From: Lepidodermella squamata
Taxonomy: Eukaryota > Gastrotricha
Direction of reading: 5' to 3'
Length of the DNA: 64,000 nucleotides
Assembly (NCBI GenBank): GCA_047495785.1
Contig: JBLDXI010000057.1
Coordinates: 171,583 to 235,582, forward strand
Within the stretch, counting starts at the first letter, position 1, and each line of letters opens with the position of its first letter. The translations under genes and the position numbers were made by a program. Of the stretch, positions 54,080-63,331 are shown in pieces. The notes beneath the pieces were generated by a model. The model searched no databases. It had not been told where the DNA came from and was given only the letters and a program-made list of their open reading frames with translations.

Positions 54080-54693
54080 TTTTTCTAGAAACTGATGTTA
54101 TTTCCATAACCCAGTGCTAGTGGTTAGCTTATTTCCAACGGTTGAAACGTTTTGGAATTTATTAGCCGCAGGTGATTTCAAGGTCGTTTAGCCGCAGGTG
54201 ATAGACTTAGAGTTAAGGTTTCATACTTATGGTTCGAGTTAAGGTTTCATACTTATGGTTCGCCTAGTCTTAGTGTTGGCGGTCTTCTGACCACAAGTTA
54301 AATAACCGGCCGAATAGTCGTTTTAGGGTTGTCCTCGATAAGATAAGGTTCTTTTCAGTTCCGCTATTTGTTCAAGTCCCAAAACCTTAAGTTCTGGTTT
54401 CACACCGTAAGGTGGATTTAAGGTTACAGATATTCGTTAGTTTATTTCCACCTTCCTGAAGTGGATTTAAGGTTAGGGTCCTGTAGTTCGATTTCAATTT
54501 CCACGTTGATTCAGGTTGCCCAACCTTAAGTTGTTACTTAAGGTTACGGTTTCTGATTATCTTCGGACCCATTTGTTTCTGTTTCATTCTGCCTGGAGTT
54601 AAGGTTCACACGGTTGTAAAAGTCGTGAATTAGTTCAACAATGTGTTTTATTTCAGAAACTTCATCACTCACACTCACTTGACACAAATCACC

Positions 54694-55871
54694 TCAAAAG
54701 TCACCCTTCTTCAGGATCTCAGCGCGGAGACGAAGACGTTCTTCATCCAGTGCTTGGGCCTGGACTAGCTGGTCTTTCTCGTGGTTCTTCAAGAAGTGTC
54801 CAAGTAGACCGTCCGACCTAGTGCAAGTGAACTTGCAGGATCCAATTCGGCAGAGGATGATCGATCCAGGCTTTTTGCCCGGGACCCGGGGAGCTTGCTC
54901 CACCCGTTCCCAGACAAGGGCGCCCTCGTAGTTCTCGCGCAGTTTTTCCCATGCAAGACTTTCGGCGACAGATCTAGCGGAACCTCCCGCAAGTCTCCGA
55001 CCAGAAGTCGTGGGTCCACGGGCTGGAGTGCTGGCGATAGAGAATGAACAACCACCGGTCGATGACGACGAGCGTTCTGTGACAAGGTAAAGTTGAAGTT
55101 AAGGTTGCAATCTCCTTTAAAGAAATATCTTACCTTCCAAAGACGGAAGTGGTCGCTTGCGATTCGCCCTGTTGACTGTAGGCTCCGATGTCGAAGCCAT
55201 GGACACATTGTAGCGGGGTGCTGGCGATGAGGCTGCCGAACTCGTGGCGCTGCTGAATTCCAGTGGGGTTGAGGTTGCGCCTCCTCTCAGAGGTCGTCCG
55301 AACATATCGATATCTATGAAAAGATCGCGATCGAGGCGGACAACACAATCCTTAGTCGACAATCTCGGGTCTGGAGTTCCCAGGGTCGCATCCGGCTGAA
55401 GTGTTGATTCCGAGGATGAGCTTTCACTATCTGAGCGTGAAAGCGCATCACGTGTCTCTTCGGGCAGCTCGTCCGCTGACATTTCAATAGCATCCTCGGT
55501 AGCCGATCTCACCGGAGAATCGGTTATCACGATGACGCCGCCCTGCTCCCGTTCCGGTGCTGCGTTGCTGGTAGCGGTTCCACCGTTATCCTGGTCAGGC
55601 TTGGGATCTGCGTTGACTTGCTCGGTATCGTCGTCCAGCAGGTCAAGGGCTTCCTGGAGGGTAGCCGAGTCCGCGGCAGAGAAGCTACCCAAGCCGCTGA
55701 AAGTAGAAGCGCAAATTTCGGGACCATTGCTCGTCGATGGCAGCTCGAGCCTGTGACCAATGGTGACGGGCGAGGGGCACGGAGCCCTCCAGGCCGACTC
55801 AGGAGCCCAGCGACCGGTATCGTAGGTTGTCCCGAAGTTGAAGAATCTCCAACTCGGTGAAGCCGTGTCAG
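54694..55871 (-). CDS. PLE family C finger ORF, copy 2
   Basis: Exons 55134-55871 and 54694-55076, same coding content as copy 1. The RT start exon needed for the proposed splice is missing from this copy. Confidence 0.72.
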
Positions 55872-56040
55872 CTGGAAATGTTGTTATAGGGTTACGGGTA
55901 TAAAGAAAAGGGTAAAAAGGCAAGTAAATTTGCACCAACTGTTTTATTTCTCACAAATGTTAGTATCATGGTGGATCATCGTCAAATGTCATTGTTCAGG
56001 GCCATAGTTGCGTTGAATGATGTCTTGTGTTGTTGTTTCT

Positions 56041-58718
56041 TTAGCTCTGACCTAGAAATTCAGATTTAGTGAAACGTTTACGATTATTTTTATTAAGACG
56101 AAGGGCCATTTTTCCTTTCCTTCGGATCAGGCTGTATGCGGGTTGAAGTGCTTTAGCATAGTGTAAAACGTGCATTGTCTCGTAATTTTTCTTTTTCTGC
56201 CGGTTGTTGTTGATAAAGGGCCACGTCTTTCCCTCCAATTTTGACAAAGTGCTTTTTGTGACTTTTGAGAGTAGAGTCCAAGAGTACCCCCGTTTAACCA
56301 AGCTGTTGAAAAGGGAGAGCGTTGCATACGCCCAGTCTGAGAACGTTGAGGCAATTCTGCTGAAGCGTAGAATTTGGGATTCAATGACACCACTGAAAAT
56401 GTGCTCTGGGTGCTCTGATCCATAACTGAGCAAGGCGAGGTTATCAGTAGGTTTGAAGTAGACGCCCGTCTCTAGCCTACCCTGTTTTTTATAGATAACC
56501 ATATCCAAGTATTGGCCACTAGTCTGGGAAGAGGACACTTCAAGTTTGATATTTGGGTGCAGTTTTTTGTAATCTTCTTCAAAAGATGATGATCTTTGGT
56601 TGCTGAGAAAAATCGTGAGGAGGTCATCGAGGTAACGGCAACCGAGGGGTGGTGAATAGATAAGCCAGAGTTTTCTTTCCAAGATGAATAACCAGTTATT
56701 AGCCACCCATGGGGAGAGATGGCCCCCCATTGCCAACCCTTGGATCTGTTGGTACCATTTGTTGTTAAATTTCACCCTGCTGGAGCATAGTACGAGGTAA
56801 ATAGCTTTGCATACTAATCTTCGTTCTTCAGGCTCGAAAACTTCATATTCCCGCAGATAAATTGCCACACCGTCCACCGCCTCCTTTAGGGGTATCTGGT
56901 TGTACATATCGCTGATGTCAGCAGTCATGATGACCGCTTCATCCAAGTTCCGACCACTTTCATTCAGTTCCCTGATTTTCTGTAAGACCTCTGTGCTGCT
57001 ATGCACAACAGTTGTGAGGGTATGCCTAGCCCTGCGCAGTTTTTTGTAGAGTGTTTTGTCGGCTTGGGAGGTGTAGGTATTAGTACCATCTGTGATGGGT
57101 CGAACCTTAAGTAGCCCTTCCTCGTCCGGGGCCTTATGGAGTTTCGGGAGAAAGTAAATAAATTTCGAGCGAAGTTTTTGTTGTCTTACAAAGATCCCTT
57201 TCCATTTCCTCAGTGTGCCAGGGGAAATTTGTAGCCATGATGATTTTAATTGAGACAAAGCCTCTCGATATCCCGCGAAGCCGTCATCCTCAACAACTCG
57301 AAAATTAGTTGCGTTGTTCAAAAATTTTTCACCCATACGACAATAGGTGCTCTTGTCTAGAGCTAAAGTGACGTTACCTTTGTCACTTTTAGTGATCCAA
57401 ACGTTCGGTCCTAGTTCTGGGGTTTTATTCTCAAGGCGCGTCATTTCTATGGCGGTCCCGGCGTGTAATTCCCTTCGGGATCTCCTGCTCAGCTGAATGC
57501 CCAGTTCCTTAAATTTTTCCTCCACTTCCTGGAGGGATTTTTGAAGATCTTTTTTGGTCAGTTTGACAAATTGAAATCCCTTCGCTAGGGTTGCCTTAAC
57601 CTCTTCAGATAAACTATTAGTAAGGTCAACAACACCTTTTTTCTCCCAGATCTTGTTTTCCTCGGAAAGATTGAGGGCTGGTTGCCTAGAGCTGTGAATC
57701 GGTAGGTTACCCGGGACGATACAGTTTTCACCGTACAAGGATTTAGTGAATGAAGGGAAATCCTCCATGACGAAGAGGTCGTATATGTGGCAATCTACAA
57801 GGTGTTTCCATAACTTCCCGGGTGCAGAGAAAGTGGAGCGGTGTTTACTACAAGAGACAGTGAACCCGTCTGAATTTTCTGAAGTCAGGCAATTGCTGGG
57901 GTGCCCCGGTTCCCAACGGGCTGAGAAATGCCACACCGAGGGTTCCGTGAAAAGCTGTTTTATAACAACTCCAACCCTACACAAAGTTTTATTACCCATC
58001 AAGTTATCCAAGTATCCCCAAGTAATGTCCTTGATTCCGCTAGGAGTAAAAACAATTTTCCTACCTGAGGCTCCAGAGGCTCCTGCCTGTGGAGCAGTCG
58101 GCAGCCCGCCATTGGTGAGCTCCAAGCCCAGTTTTTCATCAACCAGATGTACCAATGTGCGCAATCTGACTGCTTTGTCGCCTCCAACTCCATTCCAATC
58201 ATGGGCAATGACGGCCTGCGTTGCACGGCAGATCCCGGACTTGTCGAGCGTTTTACCAGCATTGCGGGGTGCGGCAATGAGAGGGAACGGCTGCCAAGTC
58301 ACTGTGAAGTCCGCGCTGATACCAAGCCCTTCTTTATCGGCGGCCCTGTAAGTCGCCGCGAGAGCGTCATCCAGCGCTGCCTTGACCGGAGGTGTCGCAG
58401 ACTCGTAGATCTCCTTGAGACTTAACCATTTCTCAGCTGCTCTGGCGAGGTTAACCGTAATTTTTAATCGTAGCTTCTCTCCCACCAGTTTCAGCGACAG
58501 GTCGACCGCCTCATTGGCCAGTGGTTCGTAATCCAAGATGTCGTTGTCGCAAACGATCTTCGCGATGTCGCGAACTGCCGGGTCAGACAGAGGAGATAGA
58601 CTCAAAACTTTGGTCTTGTAGCCATCCATTTCCTTGAACACGCGGAACGTTTGACGCCAAAAATCATTGAATAGTTGCGTAGCGCGTTCAGTCGAGTCGC
58701 CGCCGGTTCGGTTCGTCG
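56041..58718 (-). pseudogene. RT of family C copy 2, N-terminus lost
   Basis: Open from the rearrangement point at 58718 to the stop at 56041, with all RT motifs intact (TADISDMYNQIP, YLDD). It lacks the first roughly 50 residues, the basic RNA-binding tail and the native start. Internal initiation would be required. Confidence 0.88.
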
Positions 58719-58721
58719 TCC

Positions 58722-59500
58722 ACGAGCTGCCCGAAGAGACACGTGATGCGCTTTCACGCTCAGATAGTGAAAGCTCATCCTCGGAATCAACACTTCAGCC
58801 GGATGCGACCCTGGGAACTCCAGACCCGAGATTGTCGACTAAGGATTGTGTTGTCCGCCTCGATCGCGATCTTTTCATAGATATCGATATGTTCGGACGA
58901 CCTCTGAGAGGAGGCGCAACCTCAACCCCACTGGAATTCAGCAGCGCCACGAGTTCGGCAGCCTCATCGCCAGCACCCCGCTACAATGTGTCCATGGCTT
59001 CGACATCGGAGCCTACAGTCAACAGGGCGAATCGCAAGCGACCACTTCCGTCTTTGGAAGGTAAGATATTTCTTTAAAGGAGATTGCAACCTTAACTTCA
59101 ACTTTACCTTGTCACAGAACGCTCGTCGTCATCGACCGGTGGTTGTTCATTCTCTATCGCCAGCACTCCAGCCCGTGGACCCACGACTTCTGGTCGGAGA
59201 CTTGCGGGAGGTTCCGCTAGATCTGTCGCCGAAAGTCTTGCATGGGAAAAACTGCGCGAGAACTACGAGGGCGCCCTTGTCTGGGAACGGGTGGAGCAAG
59301 CTCCCCGGGTCCCGGGCAAAAAGCCTGGATCGATCATCCTCTGCCGAATTGGATCCTGCAAGTTCACTTGCACTAGGTCGGACGGTCTACTTGGACACTT
59401 CTTGAAGAACCACGAGAAAGACCAGCTAGTCCAGGCCCAAGCACTGGATGAAGAACGTCTTCGTCTCCGCGCTGAGATCCTGAAGAAGGGTGACTTTTGA
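58722..59500 (+). pseudogene. Finger ORF fragment in inverted copy 3
   Basis: From ELPEETRDALSRSDSES onward through the 57-bp intron (59061-59117) to the C2H2-like finger and the stop at 59500. The N-terminal third is missing. The frame is open leftward across the junction into copy 2 antisense, giving a chimeric ORF from 58667 with no expected function. Confidence 0.8.
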
Positions 59501-60114
59501 GGTGATTTGTGTCAAGTGAGTGTGAGTGATGAAGTTTCTGAAATAAAACACATTGTTGAACTAATTCACGACTTTTACAACCGTGTGAACCTTAACTCCA
59601 GGCAGAATGAAACAGAAACAAATGGGTCCGAAGATAATCAGAAACCGTAACCTTAAGTAACAACTTAAGGTTGGGCAACCTGAATCAACGTGGAAATTGA
59701 AATCGAACTACAGGACCCTAACCTTAAATCCACTTCAGGAAGGTGGAAATAAACTAACGAATATCTGTAACCTTAAATCCACCTTACGGTGTGAAACCAG
59801 AACTTAAGGTTTTGGGACTTGAACAAATAGCGGAACTGAAAAGAACCTTATCTTATCGAGGACAACCCTAAAACGACTATTCGGCCGGTTATTTAACTTG
59901 TGGTCAGAAGACCGCCAACACTAAGACTAGGCGAACCATAAGTATGAAACCTTAACTCGAACCATAAGTATGAAACCTTAACTCTAAGTCTATCACCTGC
60001 GGCTAAACGACCTTGAAATCACCTGCGGCTAATAAATTCCAAAACGTTTCAACCGTTGGAAATAAGCTAACCACTAGCACTGGGTTATGGAAATAACATC
60101 AGTTTCTAGAAAAA

Positions 60115-60180
60115 TTTTCGCGCCAAAACCCACGTGCCACGATTTTTTCCAAAATGGCGGAAGGGACCGCAGTATAAAAA
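60115..60180 (+). promoter_or_regulatory. Promoter cassette, inverted copy 3
   Basis: Inverted copy of the C cassette, with TATAAAAA at 60173-60180. It points toward the chromosome end, into the TTAGGG array, so any RNA would carry UUAGGG repeats (TERRA-like sense). Confidence 0.68.
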
Positions 60181-60224
60181 GCCTTATTTTCGAACATTTT
60201 CATCATTTGAGCGGATTTTGTTTT

Positions 60225-60293
60225 AAGCAACTAGAGTCACTGACGAGCCTGCCGCCCACAGGCGAAACCGGTCTGGCACTATGGGCGTTGCTT
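60225..60293 (+). ncRNA. Type I hammerhead ribozyme, inverted copy 3
   Basis: Intact hammerhead on the plus strand (CTGACGA, stem II, GAAA, ACCGGT, GTC). It would cleave RNA running toward the telomere repeats. Confidence 0.92.
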
Positions 60294-60390
60294 ACTATCT
60301 CTCGTATTACATTAGGTTATTACACCGCATACCGCTCCGCAACTAATTTATCGGGTGCTTCCCTCCACGGGTGGCTTAGCTTCCCTCTAA

Positions 60391-60580
60391 GGGTTTGGGT
60401 TAGAGTTAGGGTTAGGGTTGGGTTAGGGTTAGGGTTAGGGTTAGGGTTAGGGTTAGGGTTAGGGTTAGGGTTAGGGTTAGGGTTAGGGTTAGGGTTAGGG
60501 TTAGGGTTAGGGTTAGGGTTAGGGTTAGGGTTAGGGTTAGGGTTAGGGTTAGGGTTAGGGTTAGGGTTAGGGTTAGGGTT
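60391..60580 (+). repeat. TTAGGG array between C and D
   Basis: About 30 units, the longest in the window. The first units are degenerate (GGGTTTGGG, TTAGAG, GGGTTGGG), then perfect. Plus-strand translation gives GLGLGL, which is not a protein. Confidence 0.95.
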
Positions 60581-61129
60581 AGTTTAGGGAAAATACCAGA
60601 CAGGTAGCCTAAGCAACCCCGGCAAGGAGGCTCTAGTGCAGCCCAGCTCAAATAAAATACCGTAATCCTTGATCGAGGCTTAGAGGAGGTTCAGTATTGG
60701 TTGAACTGTGGTATCAACAGTTCCGTAGAGTAGACAAGGGTCTTTCAATGTATGTAAACAGATCATCTCCAGGTTGAGGTTCCCGAACCCTAAGTGGTTC
60801 AAGCTCAGACAAAAATGGCGTGTGCACCATAACTCAGTCAGAGGAACGCCTGTTCAGGATCAGCGCTCCTTTCGTTGGGAAATCGTCACCCGAGAGCACG
60901 CCAGGAAGAGCGACACCCGAACCTTAAGTAACCCTGTAGCATTTCACAGATTACTCCCGGTCCATCCTGCAACCTAAGCCAAGGATGACATTCCAGAAGC
61001 TCAAGTTATTCCAAAAGGTGAACCCTAACTGATGTTGGGCTCGATTTGTGATCTCCCTGTGTCTGAGATCACGATGACCCCCAAGTTATTTAGGGTTGGA
61101 AGGCTTGAAGTCATCCTGCAAGCTGAGAT

Positions 61130-61275
61130 GCCACCCTAGTAGCGGGAAGCGTAATTCCAGATGCCACCCATTGGAGGGAAGCCAACAACGCAATGCCACC
61201 CATTAGAGGGAAGCCAATATCACAATGCCACCCTTGCGGGAAGCCTTTTTCGCCTTGCCACCCGTAAAGGGAAGC
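61130..61275 (-). repeat. Hairpin array, family D copy 1 (5 units)
   Basis: Five GCCACCC-loop-GGGAAGC units. One has a shortened loop (GCCACCCTTGCGGGAAGC). Confidence 0.85.
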
Positions 61276-61364
61276 ACTTGGTAATGTGGTGGAAAAGAGC
61301 AGTACTCGACAATTGCGATTGTCGCATATTCCTAGGAAAAGTAGGAAATAAAGTTATTGATGTC

Positions 61365-61433
61365 AAGCAACGCCCATAGTGTCAGACCGGTTTCGCCTGT
61401 GGGCAGCAGGCTCATCAGTGACTCTAGTTGCTT
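61365..61433 (-). ncRNA. Type I hammerhead ribozyme, family D copy 1
   Basis: Core CTGATGA with GAAA, the textbook form, stem II GCCTG/CAGGC, ACCGGU helix III, helix I GTCA/TGAC plus AAGCAAC/GTTGCTT. Confidence 0.94.
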
Positions 61434-61477
61434 AGACCAAAATCCGCTCGAATGAAGAAAACGCTCCGAAATACGGC

Positions 61478-61538
61478 CTTATATACCGCGATCTCTTCCG
61501 CTATTACAACATACGTGCCACGTGGCTTTGGCGCGAAA
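61478..61538 (-). promoter_or_regulatory. Promoter cassette, family D copy 1
   Basis: In sense order: TTTCGCGCCAAA (61527-61538), CACGTG (61519-61524), GCGGAAGAG, TATATAAGG (61478-61486). The hammerhead is 45-50 nt downstream. Confidence 0.72.
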
Positions 61539-62341
61539 ACCCTTTCTGCCATCTGATACAATTCTCGTAATATACGGTTAGAGGTTAGCTTATTTCCAAG
61601 AGTTGACATGCTTTGGAATTAATTAGCCGCAGGTGACAGACTTAGAGTTAAGGTTCCCTACTTGGGGTATTACAAAACCAGGTTTGGCGCTTTAGGGTTA
61701 AGGTTAAGGTTCGCTGTTCTCTGATCATGCTTTTATTAACACAACTTATCTAGTTAGTTAAGGTCATCTCGTTTAGCATTTGGAGAAATTCGATCTGTTG
61801 TTGTTCATCATATCCCTTGAAGTGTCTTATCTCTGTCGCGTGATGAGACATCTAATCTTCGAACTCTAAGGTTCATACACATAGATGACAGGTCAAGAGG
61901 CCCTACCTTTGCTACAACAAGCTTGTAAAATATCTTGTTACCGATACGGGGAAGCTGAAACAGCCGTTGAGTATGGAGTGAATCCATACCAGTCACAATT
62001 CCCTGTGCGTACACAGTCATTACTTCGTTCATGATCGTAATGAGTTTTAAGGTCACACTATGGGTTGTTCCCGGGATTTTGATATCAACAAACCATAAAT
62101 GCAACGCAAACTCAGGCCACTACTTATCCACATATGGATTACATGAGAGAATTGATGACTGCCACTGACTAGCTAGTGTCCTAATTGTTCATCCCATATC
62201 GATCGATATAAATAGGGTAAATACAACCCGAAGAGGCTCCATGTCATCGAAGTAAACCGAGTATGATTGAGTTCTGATGGAGGATTGTTAACGAAACGAC
62301 CATTAAGTTGGTCAGGTATAATAAATGAGCCAAACTGACAC

Positions 62342-62371
62342 CGCACGTACGGCACAAGCAAATTGTTAGGG
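62342..62371 (-). other. Family D 5' tip with splice donor, identical to C
   Basis: Thirty bases identical to C1 53031-53060: CAATTTGCTTGTGCC followed by GTACGTGCG, next to TTAGGG. D has no downstream RT ORF, so conservation of a donor-bearing tip is notable. Confidence 0.8.
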
Positions 62372-62922
62372 TTAGTTTAGGGAAAATACCAGACAGGTAG
62401 CCTAAGCAACCCCGGCAAGGAGGCTCTAGTGCAGCCCAGCTCAAATAAAATACCGTAATCCTTGATCGAGGCTTAGAGGAGGTTCAGTATTGGTTGAACT
62501 GTGGTATCAACAGTTCCGTAGAGTAGACAAGGGTCTTTCAATGTATGTAAACAGATCATCTCCAGGTTGAGGTTCCCGAACCCTAAGTGGTTCAAGCTCA
62601 GACAAAAATGGCGTGTGCACCATAACTCAGTCAGAGGAACGCCTGTTCAGGATCAGCGCTCCTTTCGTTGGGAAATCGTCACCCGAGAGCACGCCAGGAA
62701 GAGCGACACCCGAACCTTAAGTAACCCTGTAGCATTTCACAGATTACTCCCGGTCCATCCTGCAACCTAAGCCAAGGATGACATTCCAGAAGCTCAAGTT
62801 ATTCCAAAAGGTGAACCCTAACTGATGTTGGGCTCGATTTGTGATCTCCCTGTGTCTGAGATCACGATGACCCCCAAGTTATTTAGGGTTGGAAGGCTTG
62901 AAGTCATCCTGCAAGCTGAGAT

Positions 62923-63068
62923 GCCACCCTAGTAGCGGGAAGCGTAATTCCAGATGCCACCCATTGGAGGGAAGCCAACAACGCAATGCCACCCATTAGA
63001 GGGAAGCCAATATCACAATGCCACCCTTGCGGGAAGCCTTTTTCGCCTTGCCACCCGTAAAGGGAAGC
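62923..63068 (-). repeat. Hairpin array, family D copy 2 (5 units)
   Basis: Same as copy 1. Confidence 0.85.
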
Positions 63069-63157
63069 ACTTGGTAATGTGGTGGAAAAGAGCAGTACTC
63101 GACAATTGCGATTGTCGCATATTCCTAGGAAAAGTAGGAAATAAAGTTATTGATGTC

Positions 63158-63226
63158 AAGCAACGCCCATAGTGTCAGACCGGTTTCGCCTGTGGGCAGC
63201 AGGCTCATCAGTGACTCTAGTTGCTT
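63158..63226 (-). ncRNA. Type I hammerhead ribozyme, family D copy 2
   Basis: Identical to the copy 1 ribozyme. The pair would release a 1,793-nt RNA suited to circularisation. Confidence 0.94.
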
Positions 63227-63270
63227 AGACCAAAATCCGCTCGAATGAAGAAAACGCTCCGAAATACGGC

Positions 63271-63331
63271 CTTATATACCGCGATCTCTTCCGCTATTAC
63301 AACATACGTGCCACGTGGCTTTGGCGCGAAA
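63271..63331 (-). promoter_or_regulatory. Promoter cassette, family D copy 2
   Basis: Same motif order as copy 1. It would transcribe through the D2 hammerhead into D1. Confidence 0.72.

Larger units (their letters stand above)
53061..58718 (-). mobile_element. PLE family C, copy 2 (5' end lost at fold-back)
   Basis: Tandem copy at offset 5,889 bp. It matches C1 through 58718 (C1 52829), then loses the N-terminal 50 codons, leader intron and 5' tip. Three unmatched bases (58719-58721) lead into an inverted C segment. Confidence 0.93.
58722..60390 (+). mobile_element. PLE family C, copy 3 (inverted fragment)
   Basis: 1,669 bp equal to the reverse complement of C1 47915-49583: part of the finger ORF, promoter, hammerhead, one full and one cut hairpin. 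The left edge is the fold-back with copy 2. The right edge is cut inside a hairpin (TTCCCTCTAA) and capped by degenerate then perfect TTAGGG repeats. Confidence 0.93.
60581..62365 (-). mobile_element. Family D copy 1: non-autonomous telomeric element
   Basis: 1.79-kb element with no RT or finger ORF. It shares with C the 3' box (GGAAAATACCAGACAGGTAG on plus), a five-unit hairpin array, hammerhead, promoter cassette and the identical 5' tip with splice donor. The interior (about 61,640-62,340) is unlike C. It is probably mobilised by the C-type RT and resembles retrozyme-like PLE derivatives in logic. Confidence 0.88.

Noticed and set aside
58667-59077. 136-codon plus-strand ORF as a novel gene
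   Set aside because: It crosses the C2/C3 fold-back: antisense RT sequence fused to a finger ORF fragment.
60412-60651. Long Leu-Thr or Gly-Leu repeat ORFs on both strands
   Set aside because: They are translations of TTAGGG/CCCTAA arrays, with no coding signal.
61808-62104. 98-codon minus-strand ORF in family D
   Set aside because: No similarity to any PLE protein in this window. Its repetition at 63601 only reflects the tandem copy. Kept as non-coding.
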